Positions 26,242 to 35,132 of a stretch of 42,239 bases of DNA are shown here, piece by piece. Numbering within the stretch: position 1 is the first letter of the stretch; each line of letters starts with the position of its first letter. A program made the position numbers and the translations under genes. The notes beneath the pieces are model-generated. The model did not search any database. It was not told the DNA's origin and worked only from the letters and a program-made list of their open reading frames with translations. The stretch comes from Tyzzerella sp963558545. GTDB taxonomy: Bacteria; Bacillota; Clostridia; Lachnospirales; CAG-274. The stretch lies in the NCBI RefSeq assembly GCF_963558545.1, contig NZ_CAUWHO010000015.1:1-42239 (forward strand), given 5' to 3'.

Positions 26242-26270
26242 TTGTATTTATATGTTGTTTTTGGTAAAAT
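26242..26270 (+). promoter_or_regulatory. Candidate promoter of the yesN-like operon
   Basis: TTGTAT at 26242-26247 and TAAAAT at 26265-26270, spacer 17, about 80 bases before the start codon. An alternative further upstream is TTGATA at 26105-26110 with TATAAT at 26126-26131, spacer 15. Confidence 0.4.
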
Positions 26271-26351
26271 ATGCTTATAAATTTTAATAAACTAAATTAA
26301 TACAGATTATGTTTTGATTTCTAAATATAATTTAATAGGAGAGATGATATT

Positions 26352-27956
26352 TTGTACAATGTAATTATCGTAGACGATGAAGAAGAAATAAGAAATGGAC
26401 TTATGAAAAAAATAGATTGGGAAAGATATGGTTTTAACATTATTTCTCAAGCAGAAAATGGAAATGAAGCTTTGGATAAAATAGAAAAATTAAAACCAGA
26501 TGTCGTTTTTACAGATATAAAGATGCCTTTTTTAACAGGCATAGAGCTTATTAAAATTATAGCATCTAATATGTATAATATAAAAGTAGTTGTAATATCC
26601 GGGTTTAATGATTTTGAATATATAAAGGAGGCTATGGATAATAACGCATTTGGTTATCTTTTAAAGCCAATAGATAGTGAGGAGCTTATAAATATTTTAA
26701 ATAGAATAAAAAATAATTTTGATATAGAGTATAACCAAAAGCGTAACTTAGAAGTATTAAAAAAACATTATTTAGAAAGTTTACCTGTAATAAAAACTCA
26801 ATTTTTAACAAAGGCTATAGAAAGAAAACTTTCATTAGATTATTGGGAAAATAAATGTAACAGCTTAAATATAAATTTAAATAATAAGTATTTTTTAGTG
26901 GCTACGATAAAATATAGCTTTAAAGATAGTGAAAATAATTTTATAGAAGATGATGAGCTTATCCCATTTTCTATAAAAAATATATTTGATGAAAAAATGG
27001 AAGAGGGTATAAAAAATATACAGTTTGTTAGCTTTTTTTATTCAGATAACATAGTGAGTATATTTAGTTTAGATAATAAAAGGTATATTAAAAGCTTAAT
27101 AAAAGAGCTTAATAGTGTTTGTGATATTTATTATAAGATAATGAATATAAAGATAACAATAGGTCTTGGGTATTGTGTTGAAAAAATAGAACATTTAAAA
27201 AATTCTTATGAAAGTTCAGAAGAAGCTCTCTTATATAAGATGATTATAGGAAGTGGAAAAACAATATTTATAAATGACATAGATCCAGATAAAAGTATAA
27301 AATTATCTTTTTCAGAAAATGATGAAAAAAAACTCTTTTCTATTATAAATTTAGGTGAAGAAGATGATATTGAAAAATTTATTAATGAGATATTTTATGA
27401 TATAGATAAAACCATAGTAAATTTTAATGAATATAGGCTGTATCTTATAGAAATAATATTATCTATTTTAAAAATAAGTAAAAATTATAGTATAACTAGC
27501 GAAGAAATATTTGGTAAAGATTTTGAAATTTATAAAACTATAGATAAGCTTGATTCTATAGATGTGATTAAACAATATTTTTTAGAAAAGTTTAATATTT
27601 TAAGTATTTTTATAAGAAATAAAAGAATTAACTCTACAAATGCTATTGTTGAAAAAGCTAAACTTTATATAGATGAAAATTATTCAAATCCAGAACTTTC
27701 TATAAATACTATATGTGATGTTTTATTTATAAGTCCTACCTATTTTTCTTCAATATTTAAAAAAGTTTTAAATATAAGCTTTATAAAATATTTAACAGAT
27801 TTAAGGCTTGAAAAGGCATTAGAGCTGATAAATACAACATCTGAAAAAACTTATGTTATAGCACAAAAAGTAGGATATACAGATGCAAACTACTTTAGCT
27901 ACGTTTTTAAGAAAAAATATGGTGTATCACCTTTAAAATATAAAAATAAGGAATGA
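26352..27956 (+). CDS. AraC-type response regulator, YesN family
   Basis: DNA-binding response regulator, 534 aa (family about 500-540). The receiver domain (1-120) has acidic pocket D8-D9-E10, phosphoacceptor D55 in FTDIKMP, and K105. A long linker domain is followed by a C-terminal AraC pair of helix-turn-helix motifs (about 435-530) with ISPTYFSSIFKK and GYTDANYFSYVFKKKYGVSP. Start is TTG behind AGGAGAG. The kinase gene follows after four bases. In most YesMN pairs the kinase comes first; here the regulator leads. Likely target is the mgl operon downstream, through direct repeats at 30687-30722 (inference). Confidence 0.93.
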   Translation: MYNVIIVDDEEEIRNGLMKKIDWERYGFNIISQAENGNEALDKIEKLKPDVVFTDIKMPFLTGIELIKIIASNMYNIKVVVISGFNDFEYIKEAMDNNAFGYLLKPIDSEELINILNRIKNNFDIEYNQKRNLEVLKKHYLESLPVIKTQFLTKAIERKLSLDYWENKCNSLNINLNNKYFLVATIKYSFKDSENNFIEDDELIPFSIKNIFDEKMEEGIKNIQFVSFFYSDNIVSIFSLDNKRYIKSLIKELNSVCDIYYKIMNIKITIGLGYCVEKIEHLKNSYESSEEALLYKMIIGSGKTIFINDIDPDKSIKLSFSENDEKKLFSIINLGEEDDIEKFINEIFYDIDKTIVNFNEYRLYLIEIILSILKISKNYSITSEEIFGKDFEIYKTIDKLDSIDVIKQYFLEKFNILSIFIRNKRINSTNAIVEKAKLYIDENYSNPELSINTICDVLFISPTYFSSIFKKVLNISFIKYLTDLRLEKALELINTTSEKTYVIAQKVGYTDANYFSYVFKKKYGVSPLKYKNKE

Positions 27957-27960
27957 TTTT

Positions 27961-29727
27961 TTGAAAAAAAGAAAAAATAGATGGCTGTCTTTTAATAATT
28001 ACGGTATACAAAAAATAATAATGTTATCATTTACTTTTATATCTATAATTTGCTTAAGTATAGTAGGGATAACATTTTATCTAAGGTATGTTACAAATAT
28101 TAAAAGTGTTATATCCAAAAATAATGATTTATTATTGGAGCAAGTACATATTAATATAAATAGCTATTTAGATAATATGATAGATATATCAAAAGCTATT
28201 TATGATGAGATTTATATTAAAAATTCTTTAGATAATGTAAATATAGATAATGAAATACAGATATTACACAAAGTTAATAATAAAAAAGTTGTTAATATAG
28301 GTTTATTTTCTAAATATGGTGAGGCAGTATCTTTAAGCGATAATATAAGTTTAAAAGAAAATATAGATGTTAGAGATAATGAATGGTTTATAGATGCTAT
28401 AAAAAATAAAGATAAGTTTAACTTTTCGGTACCTCATATACAACAGTGTTTTGAATATAAAAATAATGAACATATTTGGGTTATATCTATTAGCAAATAT
28501 GTTCAAATTAAAAAAAATGGGAAAATGATAGATGGAGTTATATTAGTAGATATAAATTTTAATGATATAGAAAAAATAATGTCTAAAGCTAACTTAGGAG
28601 AAAAGGGATATGTATATCTTGCTAATAATAAAGGAGATATTGTCTATCACCCAAGGCAACAACTTATATATTATAATTTAATAGAGGAAAATAACAAGAA
28701 AAATAGTTTGTTAGAAAAAGGTGTTTATGTTGAGGATTATGAAAACTATGAAAGGATAGTTAATGTAAAACCATTAGATGCTATAAATTGGACAATGATA
28801 GGGATAACCCCTGTTATAAATATGAAAAAAGAATATATAAATATAGGGATATTTATATTATCTATTTTATTATTTGCAATATCACTTATTTTGATATTAA
28901 ATATGATTTTATCTTATAAGATAACTATGCCTATAAAGGAGCTAGAAAAGGCAGTTAAAAATTTTGAAAATGGAAATTTAGATTTTAAGGTAAATATAGA
29001 AGGGTTTTTAGAAGTTACATATTTAGGTGAAGTGATAAATGCTATGTTAGATAGTATAAAAAACCTTATAGAGTCTGTTAATAGAGAGCATTATCAAAAG
29101 AGAAAAAGTGAGCTAGACGCTTTGCAGGCTCAAATAAACCCACATTTTTTATATAATACACTAGATTCTATTGTAGCTATGATAGAAAATGAAAAATATA
29201 AAGCATCTATAGATATGACTATATCTTTAGCTAAATTATTTAGGATAAGTCTTAGCAAAGGAGAAAATATTATACCTATAAAAGATGAGCTAGAACATAT
29301 TAAAAACTATTTAAAAATACAAAGTATACGATATAAAAATAAATTTTCATATAAAATAAACTGTGATGAAGAGATTATAAATTGTGCAACTATAAAATTG
29401 ACTATACAACCTTTAGTAGAAAATGCCATATATCACGGTGTTAGCTTTTTAGATGAAGATGGTATGATAGAAATAAATGTTTATAAAAATGAAGAAAATG
29501 TAAATATAGATATCATTGATAACGGACTTGGTATGTCTAAAGAATGTTGTGAAAATATGTTAAAAGGTAAAGTTGAACCTAAAGGTGGTGGCTCTGGTAT
29601 AGGTATAAAAAATGTAAATGACCGTATAAAACTTTATTTTGGAGATAATTATGGTATAGAAATATTTAGCGAATATGATGTTGGAACAACAGTTAGAATA
29701 GTTATACCTATAACACAAATAAAATAA
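27961..29727 (+). CDS. Sensor histidine kinase, YesM family
   Basis: Membrane histidine kinase, 588 aa, partner of the preceding regulator. It has a first membrane span at about 18-40, a large extracellular Cache-like sensor region to about 295, a second span at about 296-316 and a HAMP linker. The His_kinase domain follows, with phosphoacceptor H395 in INPHFLYNTLDSI. The ATPase domain shows PLVENAIYHG, DNGLGMS and GGGSGIGIKNVNDR. Start is TTG with AAGGA inside the end of the upstream gene. YesM-type kinases usually control sugar uptake. A membrane-anchored sugar-binding protein encoded next could pass it the signal. Confidence 0.93.
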   Translation: MKKRKNRWLSFNNYGIQKIIMLSFTFISIICLSIVGITFYLRYVTNIKSVISKNNDLLLEQVHININSYLDNMIDISKAIYDEIYIKNSLDNVNIDNEIQILHKVNNKKVVNIGLFSKYGEAVSLSDNISLKENIDVRDNEWFIDAIKNKDKFNFSVPHIQQCFEYKNNEHIWVISISKYVQIKKNGKMIDGVILVDINFNDIEKIMSKANLGEKGYVYLANNKGDIVYHPRQQLIYYNLIEENNKKNSLLEKGVYVEDYENYERIVNVKPLDAINWTMIGITPVINMKKEYINIGIFILSILLFAISLILILNMILSYKITMPIKELEKAVKNFENGNLDFKVNIEGFLEVTYLGEVINAMLDSIKNLIESVNREHYQKRKSELDALQAQINPHFLYNTLDSIVAMIENEKYKASIDMTISLAKLFRISLSKGENIIPIKDELEHIKNYLKIQSIRYKNKFSYKINCDEEIINCATIKLTIQPLVENAIYHGVSFLDEDGMIEINVYKNEENVNIDIIDNGLGMSKECCENMLKGKVEPKGGGSGIGIKNVNDRIKLYFGDNYGIEIFSEYDVGTTVRIVIPITQIK

Positions 29728-29746
29728 TTTTATAGGAGCATAAAAT

Positions 29747-30673
29747 ATGGAAAAGGTTAATAAAAGGTTTATTATTTTAGTTACTTTAAGTTTTATAGCT
29801 ATAATTTCCTTATTAATGATAAATAGAGTATTTTTTATACTTGATAATAAGGAATACAAAATAGCTGTTATACTAGATAAACAAAATGCCTTGTATAATG
29901 AATTTATAAAAGATGGTGTTAACTTAGCAGGCTATGAGATGGGGATAACAATAGAATATATAGAAACAGATAAAGATTTAAACATAGCTTTAAATGAGCA
30001 AATAGAAGATAATAGTAGTGGAATAATTATTTTAGAGCCTAATAATAAATATATAGATATACCTAAAGGACTTAAAAAGCCAGTTATATTTTTAGGAGAA
30101 GATTTAGATTTAGAACCTAATACAGAGTTATCTTATATAAATAGTGATAGCTTTAAGATGGGAAAATATATAGCAGAAGAAATATTAAAAAATGGAAATA
30201 TAAGAAAAAATATTGTCTTTGTTACAAATAATGATTTGAAAAAAACTGAAGAAAATATGTATAAGGGATTTTTAGATGTAATGAAATTTTCTTATAATGA
30301 TATTAAACAAATTGTATTTGATAAAGAAACCATTTTTGAAATATTAAAAAATAATAAAAACGATGTTTTTGTTACATTTGACCCTTATATATTAAATGAG
30401 CTTTGTGAAATAAAAAGTAAAAATATAGAATTAGATAAAAAAGAAATATATGGGCTATCTAAAGGTAATGAAAGAATTAGATATTTAGAAAATGATATAG
30501 CTAAGGCTGTTATTGTAAAAAATGAGTTTAGCTTAGGTTATTTAAGTGTTGATATAATGCGTAAAATGATAGAAAAAAAACCTTATAGTAATGAAAAAAT
30601 AAATTTTAATATAGTAAATAAAAGAAGTATGTATTTAAGAGAAAACCAATATCTTTTATTTCCTTTTAAATAA
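29747..30673 (+). CDS. Membrane-anchored sugar-binding (RbsB/MglB-like) protein, probable sensor partner
   Basis: A 308-residue protein with a non-cleaved N-terminal anchor (about 8-30, no lipobox) and an extracytoplasmic periplasmic-binding fold, starting YKIAVILDKQNALYNEFIKD. It is related to ribose/galactose-binding proteins but lacks the MglB calcium loop seen in the neighbouring gene. Start is ATG after AGGAG, 19 bases behind the kinase. Similar binding proteins beside YesMN-type pairs serve as sugar receptors for the kinase. That role is inferred from position, not shown. A transport role is less likely because mglB has its own lipoprotein. Confidence 0.75.
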   Translation: MEKVNKRFIILVTLSFIAIISLLMINRVFFILDNKEYKIAVILDKQNALYNEFIKDGVNLAGYEMGITIEYIETDKDLNIALNEQIEDNSSGIIILEPNNKYIDIPKGLKKPVIFLGEDLDLEPNTELSYINSDSFKMGKYIAEEILKNGNIRKNIVFVTNNDLKKTEENMYKGFLDVMKFSYNDIKQIVFDKETIFEILKNNKNDVFVTFDPYILNELCEIKSKNIELDKKEIYGLSKGNERIRYLENDIAKAVIVKNEFSLGYLSVDIMRKMIEKKPYSNEKINFNIVNKRSMYLRENQYLLFPFK

Positions 30674-30686
30674 TTATAAAATTATT

Positions 30687-30745
30687 TATCATAAAAATTT
30701 AATAAAATATCATAAAAATTTATATAGAAAAACCATAAAACTAAA
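30687..30745 (+). promoter_or_regulatory. 15-bp direct repeats, candidate response-regulator operator
   Basis: TATCATAAAAATTTA occurs exactly at 30687-30701 and at 30708-30722, 21 bases apart, which is two helical turns on the same face. A weaker CATAAAA copy is at 30734. The array ends just upstream of the mglB -35. AraC-type proteins typically bind direct repeats at about this period. Confidence 0.55.
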
Positions 30746-30757
30746 GTTATAATTAAG

Positions 30758-30787
30758 TTGAATAAAGGATTACATAATAAGTATAAT
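30758..30787 (+). promoter_or_regulatory. Promoter of mglB
   Basis: TTGAAT at 30758-30763 and TATAAT at 30782-30787, spacer 18. The leader to the ATG is about 120 bases, AT-rich, with no recognisable riboswitch. Confidence 0.6.
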
Positions 30788-30916
30788 ATTTTAATAATTA
30801 TATTTAGACATAATTATAAGATGAACAGGAATAAAAATATAATATGTATTTATTATACAATTTAAGTTTAAATAAGCTTAATTTTAATGTATTTATTATT
30901 TAGGAGGGAAATAATT

Positions 30917-31990
30917 ATGAAAAAATTTAGTAAATTAATTTTTATTGCATTAAGTGGAACAATAATGGCTTTATCTATGGTAGGTTGCGGCTCTAAATCA
31001 GAACAGCCAGAAAGTTCAAATGAACAACAAGCAGAAGGTAACAGCCAAGAGACAAATGAAAGTGTAGTAAAAGTTGGTGTTTTACTATATAAATTTGATG
31101 ATACTTATATTTCTACAGTTCGTCAAAGTTTAGAAAAAATTCAAAAAGAAAATGGAGGAAAAGTTGAATTTAGTTTCTTTGATGGAAAAGGCGACCAAGC
31201 TACACAAAATGATAGCATAGATACTTTATTACAAAAAGGGACAGATGTTTTACTTGTAAATCTTGTTGACACAGGAGCTGGTCAAACAGTTGTAGATAAA
31301 ATTAAAGCGGCAGATAAACCTGTAGTATTTTTTAACAGAGAGCCTGCAGCAGATGTTATAAAATCATATGATAAAGCAGTTTTTGTAGGTACAAATGCTA
31401 AAGAAGCTGGTATTTTACAAGGTAATATCTTATCAGGACTTTGGGAAAAAGATAAAGCTAATATAGACACTAATGGTGATGGTAAAATGCAATATGTAAT
31501 GTTACAAGGTGAACCAGATAACCCAGAGGCTGTTGCAAGAACAGAATATTCTGTTTCAACAATAAAAGAAAAAGGTATAGAGGTTGAAGAGCTTGCAAAA
31601 CAAGTTTGTAACTGGGACCAAGCTTTAGCTCAAAATGCCACAGAGGCTTGGGTTTCTAAATTTGGTGATGGTATAGAAGTTGTTATAGCAAATAATGATG
31701 GTATGGCACAAGGTGCTATAGCTGCTTTACAAGCACAAGGGTTTAATAATGGAGAAGGCTCAAAAACTATCCCTGTTGTTGGTGTAGATGCAACAGCAGC
31801 AGCACAAGATTTAATAGATAAAGGTTATATGGCAGGCTCTGTTTTACAAGATGCTGAAGGTATGGCAAAAGCTTTATATAGCACAGGTATGAATTTAGCA
31901 CAAGGTAAAAATGCTATTGAAGAAACAGAATATACATTTGATGAAACAGGTGTTGCTGTTCGTATACCTTACCAAGAGTATACTAAATAA
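30917..31990 (+). CDS. mglB: Galactose/methyl-galactoside-type ABC binding lipoprotein
   Basis: Extracytoplasmic sugar-binding protein, 357 aa from ATG 30917, which has AGGAGGG upstream; an earlier in-frame start would only add the site. The signal ends at lipobox M-V-G-C24. The loop D184-T-N186-G-D188-G-K-M-Q192 matches the calcium-binding loop of MglB (DxNxDGxxQ), which separates MglB from ribose-binding RbsB. DATAAAQDLIDKGYMAGSV is typical of the C-terminal lobe. D-galactose, glucose or methyl-galactoside is the expected ligand. Regulated probably by the YesMN pair upstream. A strong stem-loop separates it from mglA. Confidence 0.93.
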   Translation: MKKFSKLIFIALSGTIMALSMVGCGSKSEQPESSNEQQAEGNSQETNESVVKVGVLLYKFDDTYISTVRQSLEKIQKENGGKVEFSFFDGKGDQATQNDSIDTLLQKGTDVLLVNLVDTGAGQTVVDKIKAADKPVVFFNREPAADVIKSYDKAVFVGTNAKEAGILQGNILSGLWEKDKANIDTNGDGKMQYVMLQGEPDNPEAVARTEYSVSTIKEKGIEVEELAKQVCNWDQALAQNATEAWVSKFGDGIEVVIANNDGMAQGAIAALQAQGFNNGEGSKTIPVVGVDATAAAQDLIDKGYMAGSVLQDAEGMAKALYSTGMNLAQGKNAIEETEYTFDETGVAVRIPYQEYTK

Positions 31991-32030
31991 ATCTAAAAAT
32001 TATATTTATTAAAATGTAGATATTTATAAA

Positions 32031-32082
32031 AATAATCTTACCTAAAGATTTATAGTGTAAATAAAATTTAGGTAAGATTATT
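32031..32082 (+). promoter_or_regulatory. 16-bp intercistronic stem-loop between mglB and mglA
   Basis: Perfect arms at 32031-32046 and 32067-32082 around a 20-base loop. No T-run follows, so it looks more like a 3'-end stabiliser or attenuator than a full terminator. Confidence 0.65.
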
Positions 32083-32161
32083 ATATATTCTAAATATTTT
32101 ATAAATATTATTTTAAGTTAGTTTAAGGTATGTTATAAATATAGTTAGAGAGGCTGAATAT

Positions 32162-33655
32162 ATGGAAAAATATTTACTTGAAATAAAAGATATATGTAAA
32201 AGCTTTCCTGGTGTTAAGGCACTTGATAAAGCTAACTTAAACATAAGAAAAGGAACTGTACATTCTCTTATGGGAGAAAATGGAGCAGGTAAATCTACCC
32301 TTATGAAATGTTTATTTGGTGTGTATACAAAAGATGAGGGTGAGATATACATAGAAGGAGAAAAAATACAGTTTCAAAATCCTAAGCAAGCTATGGAAAA
32401 TGGTGTTGCTATGGTTCATCAAGAACTAAACCAAGTTTTACAAATGAACGTTATGGAAAATATATGGCTTGGTAGATACCCTACAAAAATGGGTATAGTA
32501 GATAAAAAAGAGATGTATAATAAAACTAAACAAATTTTAGAAGAGCTAGAGATAAATGTTGACCCAAAAGATAAGATGGCAGATTTATCTGTATCTCAAA
32601 GACAAATGGTTGAGATAGTAAAGGCTGTTTCATATAACGCAAAAATACTAGTTTTAGATGAACCTACATCTTCTTTAACAAACCAAGAGGTAGAACAGCT
32701 ATTTAAAATAATTAACAAGCTTAGAGAGAATGGTTGTGGAATTATATACATATCTCATAAGATGGAGGAGATACTCCAAATATCAGATGATGTTACTATA
32801 ATGCGTGATGGTAAATGGATATCTACACATCTTGCAAAAGATTTAACAATGGAAGAAATAATAAAACTAATGGTAGGTAGAAACCTTGAAAATAGGTTCC
32901 CACCAAAAGATAATGAAATAAAAGAGGTTATGCTAGAGATTAAAAACTTAACAGGGGCGACAGAGGACTCTATAAAAGATGTAAGTTTTGAACTTAGAGA
33001 GGGAGAGATACTGGGTATAGCAGGTCTTGTAGGAGCTAGAAGAACAGAACTTTTAGAAACTATATTTGGTATGAGAAAATATTCAAAAGGTGAGATATAT
33101 TTAAAAGGTAAAAAAATAGATAATAAAAACCCTAGAGTTGCTATAAAAAATGGTTTTGCTCTATTAACAGAAGAAAGAAGAGCAACAGGAATTTTTGGAC
33201 AGTTAGATATTAAATTTAATGCTTGCATATCTAATATAAATGGCTATATGAAATATGGGTTATTAGATAATAAAAAGATGAAAGAGGACACTAGCTGGAC
33301 TATTGAAAGTATGAGGGTAAAAACACCTAGCCAAAAAACAGCTATAAAAACTTTATCAGGTGGTAACCAACAAAAAGTTATTATAGGTAGGTGGTTACTT
33401 ACAAACCCTGATATACTTTTATTAGATGAGCCTACAAGAGGGATAGATGTTGGTGCTAAATATGAAATATACCAATTAATAGTAGATTTAGCTAAAAAAG
33501 GAAAAAGCATAATAGTTGTTTCATCTGAGATGGTTGAGTTACTTGGGATATGCGATAGAATAATGGTTATGTCAAATGGATATTTGGCAGGAGAAGGCGA
33601 TGCTAAAGATATGACTCAAGAAGATATAATGACACTAGCAACTAAGTATGTTTAA
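32162..33655 (+). CDS. mglA: Galactose-type ABC transporter ATP-binding protein, two-domain
   Basis: Tandem ATPase of the sugar importer, 497 aa, the MglA/RbsA size. The first cassette has Walker A GENGAGKST, an LSVSQRQMVEIVKA signature and Walker B VLDEPTSSL. The second cassette has the degenerate P-loop GLVGARRTE typical of the family, but an intact LSGGNQQKV signature and LLLDEPTRGID. It begins with a GAGGCTG site, and mglC follows after 14 bases. Together with mglB and mglC it forms the complete importer. Confidence 0.95.
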   Translation: MEKYLLEIKDICKSFPGVKALDKANLNIRKGTVHSLMGENGAGKSTLMKCLFGVYTKDEGEIYIEGEKIQFQNPKQAMENGVAMVHQELNQVLQMNVMENIWLGRYPTKMGIVDKKEMYNKTKQILEELEINVDPKDKMADLSVSQRQMVEIVKAVSYNAKILVLDEPTSSLTNQEVEQLFKIINKLRENGCGIIYISHKMEEILQISDDVTIMRDGKWISTHLAKDLTMEEIIKLMVGRNLENRFPPKDNEIKEVMLEIKNLTGATEDSIKDVSFELREGEILGIAGLVGARRTELLETIFGMRKYSKGEIYLKGKKIDNKNPRVAIKNGFALLTEERRATGIFGQLDIKFNACISNINGYMKYGLLDNKKMKEDTSWTIESMRVKTPSQKTAIKTLSGGNQQKVIIGRWLLTNPDILLLDEPTRGIDVGAKYEIYQLIVDLAKKGKSIIVVSSEMVELLGICDRIMVMSNGYLAGEGDAKDMTQEDIMTLATKYV

Positions 33656-33669
33656 GGAGGGTTAATATA

Positions 33670-34689
33670 GTGGAAAGAGCTAAAAAAAATATAGATTTTA
33701 AAAACTTACTTTTAAATAACGCTTTATATATAGTATTATTTTTAATGATAATTATCTTTATTATAAAAGAACCTAGATTTTTATCTTTTAAAAATTTTAC
33801 TAATATATTAAGCCAAGCTTCTACAAGAGGTATATTGGCTTTAGGTATTGCTGGGCTTATTGTTTTACAAGGGACAGACCTTTCGGCAGGTCGTATATTA
33901 GGTCTTACAGCCGTTTTATCAGCATCTTTATTACAATCTGTTACATATGCGTCTAGAATGTATCCAGATTTACCCCAATTAAGCCCTATTATACCATTAG
34001 TTATAGCTATTTTTGTTGGAGCAATATTTGGAGCTATAAATGGGTTTGGTGTTGCAAAGTTAAAAGTGCACGCTTTTATTATAACTTTAGGTACACAGCT
34101 TATAGCATATGGGATAACTTGTTTATATATAGATAGACCACCTTTAGGGGCTCAACCAGTAGCTAACTTAGATGAAAGATATACAAAGCTTGTTAACGGG
34201 TCTTTTGATATAGGGGGTATACATATACCATATCTTGTTATATACCTTATTATAACATCTTTAATTATGTGGGTTATTTGGAACAAAACAAAACTTGGTA
34301 AAAATATGTTTGCCATAGGAGGAAACCCAGAGGCAGCAGCAGTATCTGGTGTTAATGTTGTAAAAAATATAATGATTGTATTTATAATAGCAGGGGCTTT
34401 ATATGGAGTTGCTGGATTTTTAGAGGCAGCAAGAGCAGGCTCAACATCAACTAATACAGGTATTAACTATGAGCTTGATGCTATATCTGCTTGTGTTGTT
34501 GGGGGTGTATCATTTACAGGGGGTATAGGTACTATACCAGGTGTTTTATTAGGTACAGTTCTTTTACAAGTTATAAATTATGGTTTAAACTTTATTGGAG
34601 TTAATGCTTATTGGCAATATATTATAAGAGGGTTAATTATAATTATAGCTGTATCTTTAGACGTTAGAAAATATTTATCTAAAAAATAA
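33670..34689 (+). CDS. mglC: Galactose-type ABC transporter permease
   Basis: Membrane channel of the importer, 339 aa, with eight or more hydrophobic segments. Family landmarks are GTDLSAGRILGLTAV, the NGFGVAKLKVHAFIITLGT stretch, FAIGGNPEAAAVSGVNV and the GGVSFTGGIGTIPGVLLGT loop. Start is GTG with AAGGAGGG upstream. The family acts as a homodimer. A short membrane-peptide gene follows 17 bases later and shares the transcript. Confidence 0.95.
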   Translation: MERAKKNIDFKNLLLNNALYIVLFLMIIIFIIKEPRFLSFKNFTNILSQASTRGILALGIAGLIVLQGTDLSAGRILGLTAVLSASLLQSVTYASRMYPDLPQLSPIIPLVIAIFVGAIFGAINGFGVAKLKVHAFIITLGTQLIAYGITCLYIDRPPLGAQPVANLDERYTKLVNGSFDIGGIHIPYLVIYLIITSLIMWVIWNKTKLGKNMFAIGGNPEAAAVSGVNVVKNIMIVFIIAGALYGVAGFLEAARAGSTSTNTGINYELDAISACVVGGVSFTGGIGTIPGVLLGTVLLQVINYGLNFIGVNAYWQYIIRGLIIIIAVSLDVRKYLSKK

Positions 34690-34706
34690 TAAATGAGGTG
34701 TATTTT

Positions 34707-34865
34707 TTGGATACAGAAAATAAAAATGAACAAAAAAATGGAGCTAAAAAACATTTTAAAGAAACTATATACGACAAAATAGACATACCTTTAAAAAAAT
34801 TAGATAAATTTTTAATAGGTGCTATAGTTTTTTTAATAATATTAACTATTTTTAGTATTTTATAA
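34707..34865 (+). CDS. 52-residue membrane microprotein ending the mgl operon
   Basis: TTG at 34707 with GAGGTG seven bases upstream opens 52 codons, and the stop merges into the operon terminator. The first 36 residues are charged (MDTENKNEQKN, then a segment with YDKIDIPLKKLDKF). The last 16 form one hydrophobic helix, so it is a tail-anchored peptide with a cytosolic domain. No family recognised. Ribosome site, operon position and clean domain layout support a real gene that may modulate or stabilise MglC. Confidence 0.65.
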   Translation: MDTENKNEQKNGAKKHFKETIYDKIDIPLKKLDKFLIGAIVFLIILTIFSIL

Positions 34866-34905
34866 AATATAGAAAGACATCTTTTGGTGTCTTTCTATAT
34901 TTTTG
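34865..34905 (+). terminator. Intrinsic terminator of the mgl operon
   Basis: 15-bp perfect stem (34865-34879 with 34888-34902), 8-base loop, followed by T residues. Confidence 0.88.
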
Positions 34906-35058
34906 TATATTTATAATATATTAAAAACAGATATGTTAACTAATATAACATTAAAATACTTTTTTCATTTTATTTTAAGTATTAAGCTATTATTTTCATA
35001 CAAAATATTATATTTTTTTATTTTTTTTAAATAAAATAGATAATATTTATTAAAAAAA

Positions 35059-35119
35059 TTGCATATATAATGATTTTATGATAAAATTATTAAGAAAAAT
35101 TATAAAAAAATATATGCAA
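35059..35119 (+). promoter_or_regulatory. Promoter and flanking 10-bp inverted repeat upstream of nhaC
   Basis: TTGCAT at 35059-35064 with TAAAAT at 35082-35087 (spacer 17) is a plausible promoter. The -35 lies in the arm TTGCATATAT (35059-35068). Its exact complement ATATATGCAA (35110-35119) ends at the ribosome site, 41 bases further on. It could be a looped operator or a leader stem if transcription starts upstream. Confidence 0.45.
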
Positions 35120-35132
35120 AGGAGAGATTATA

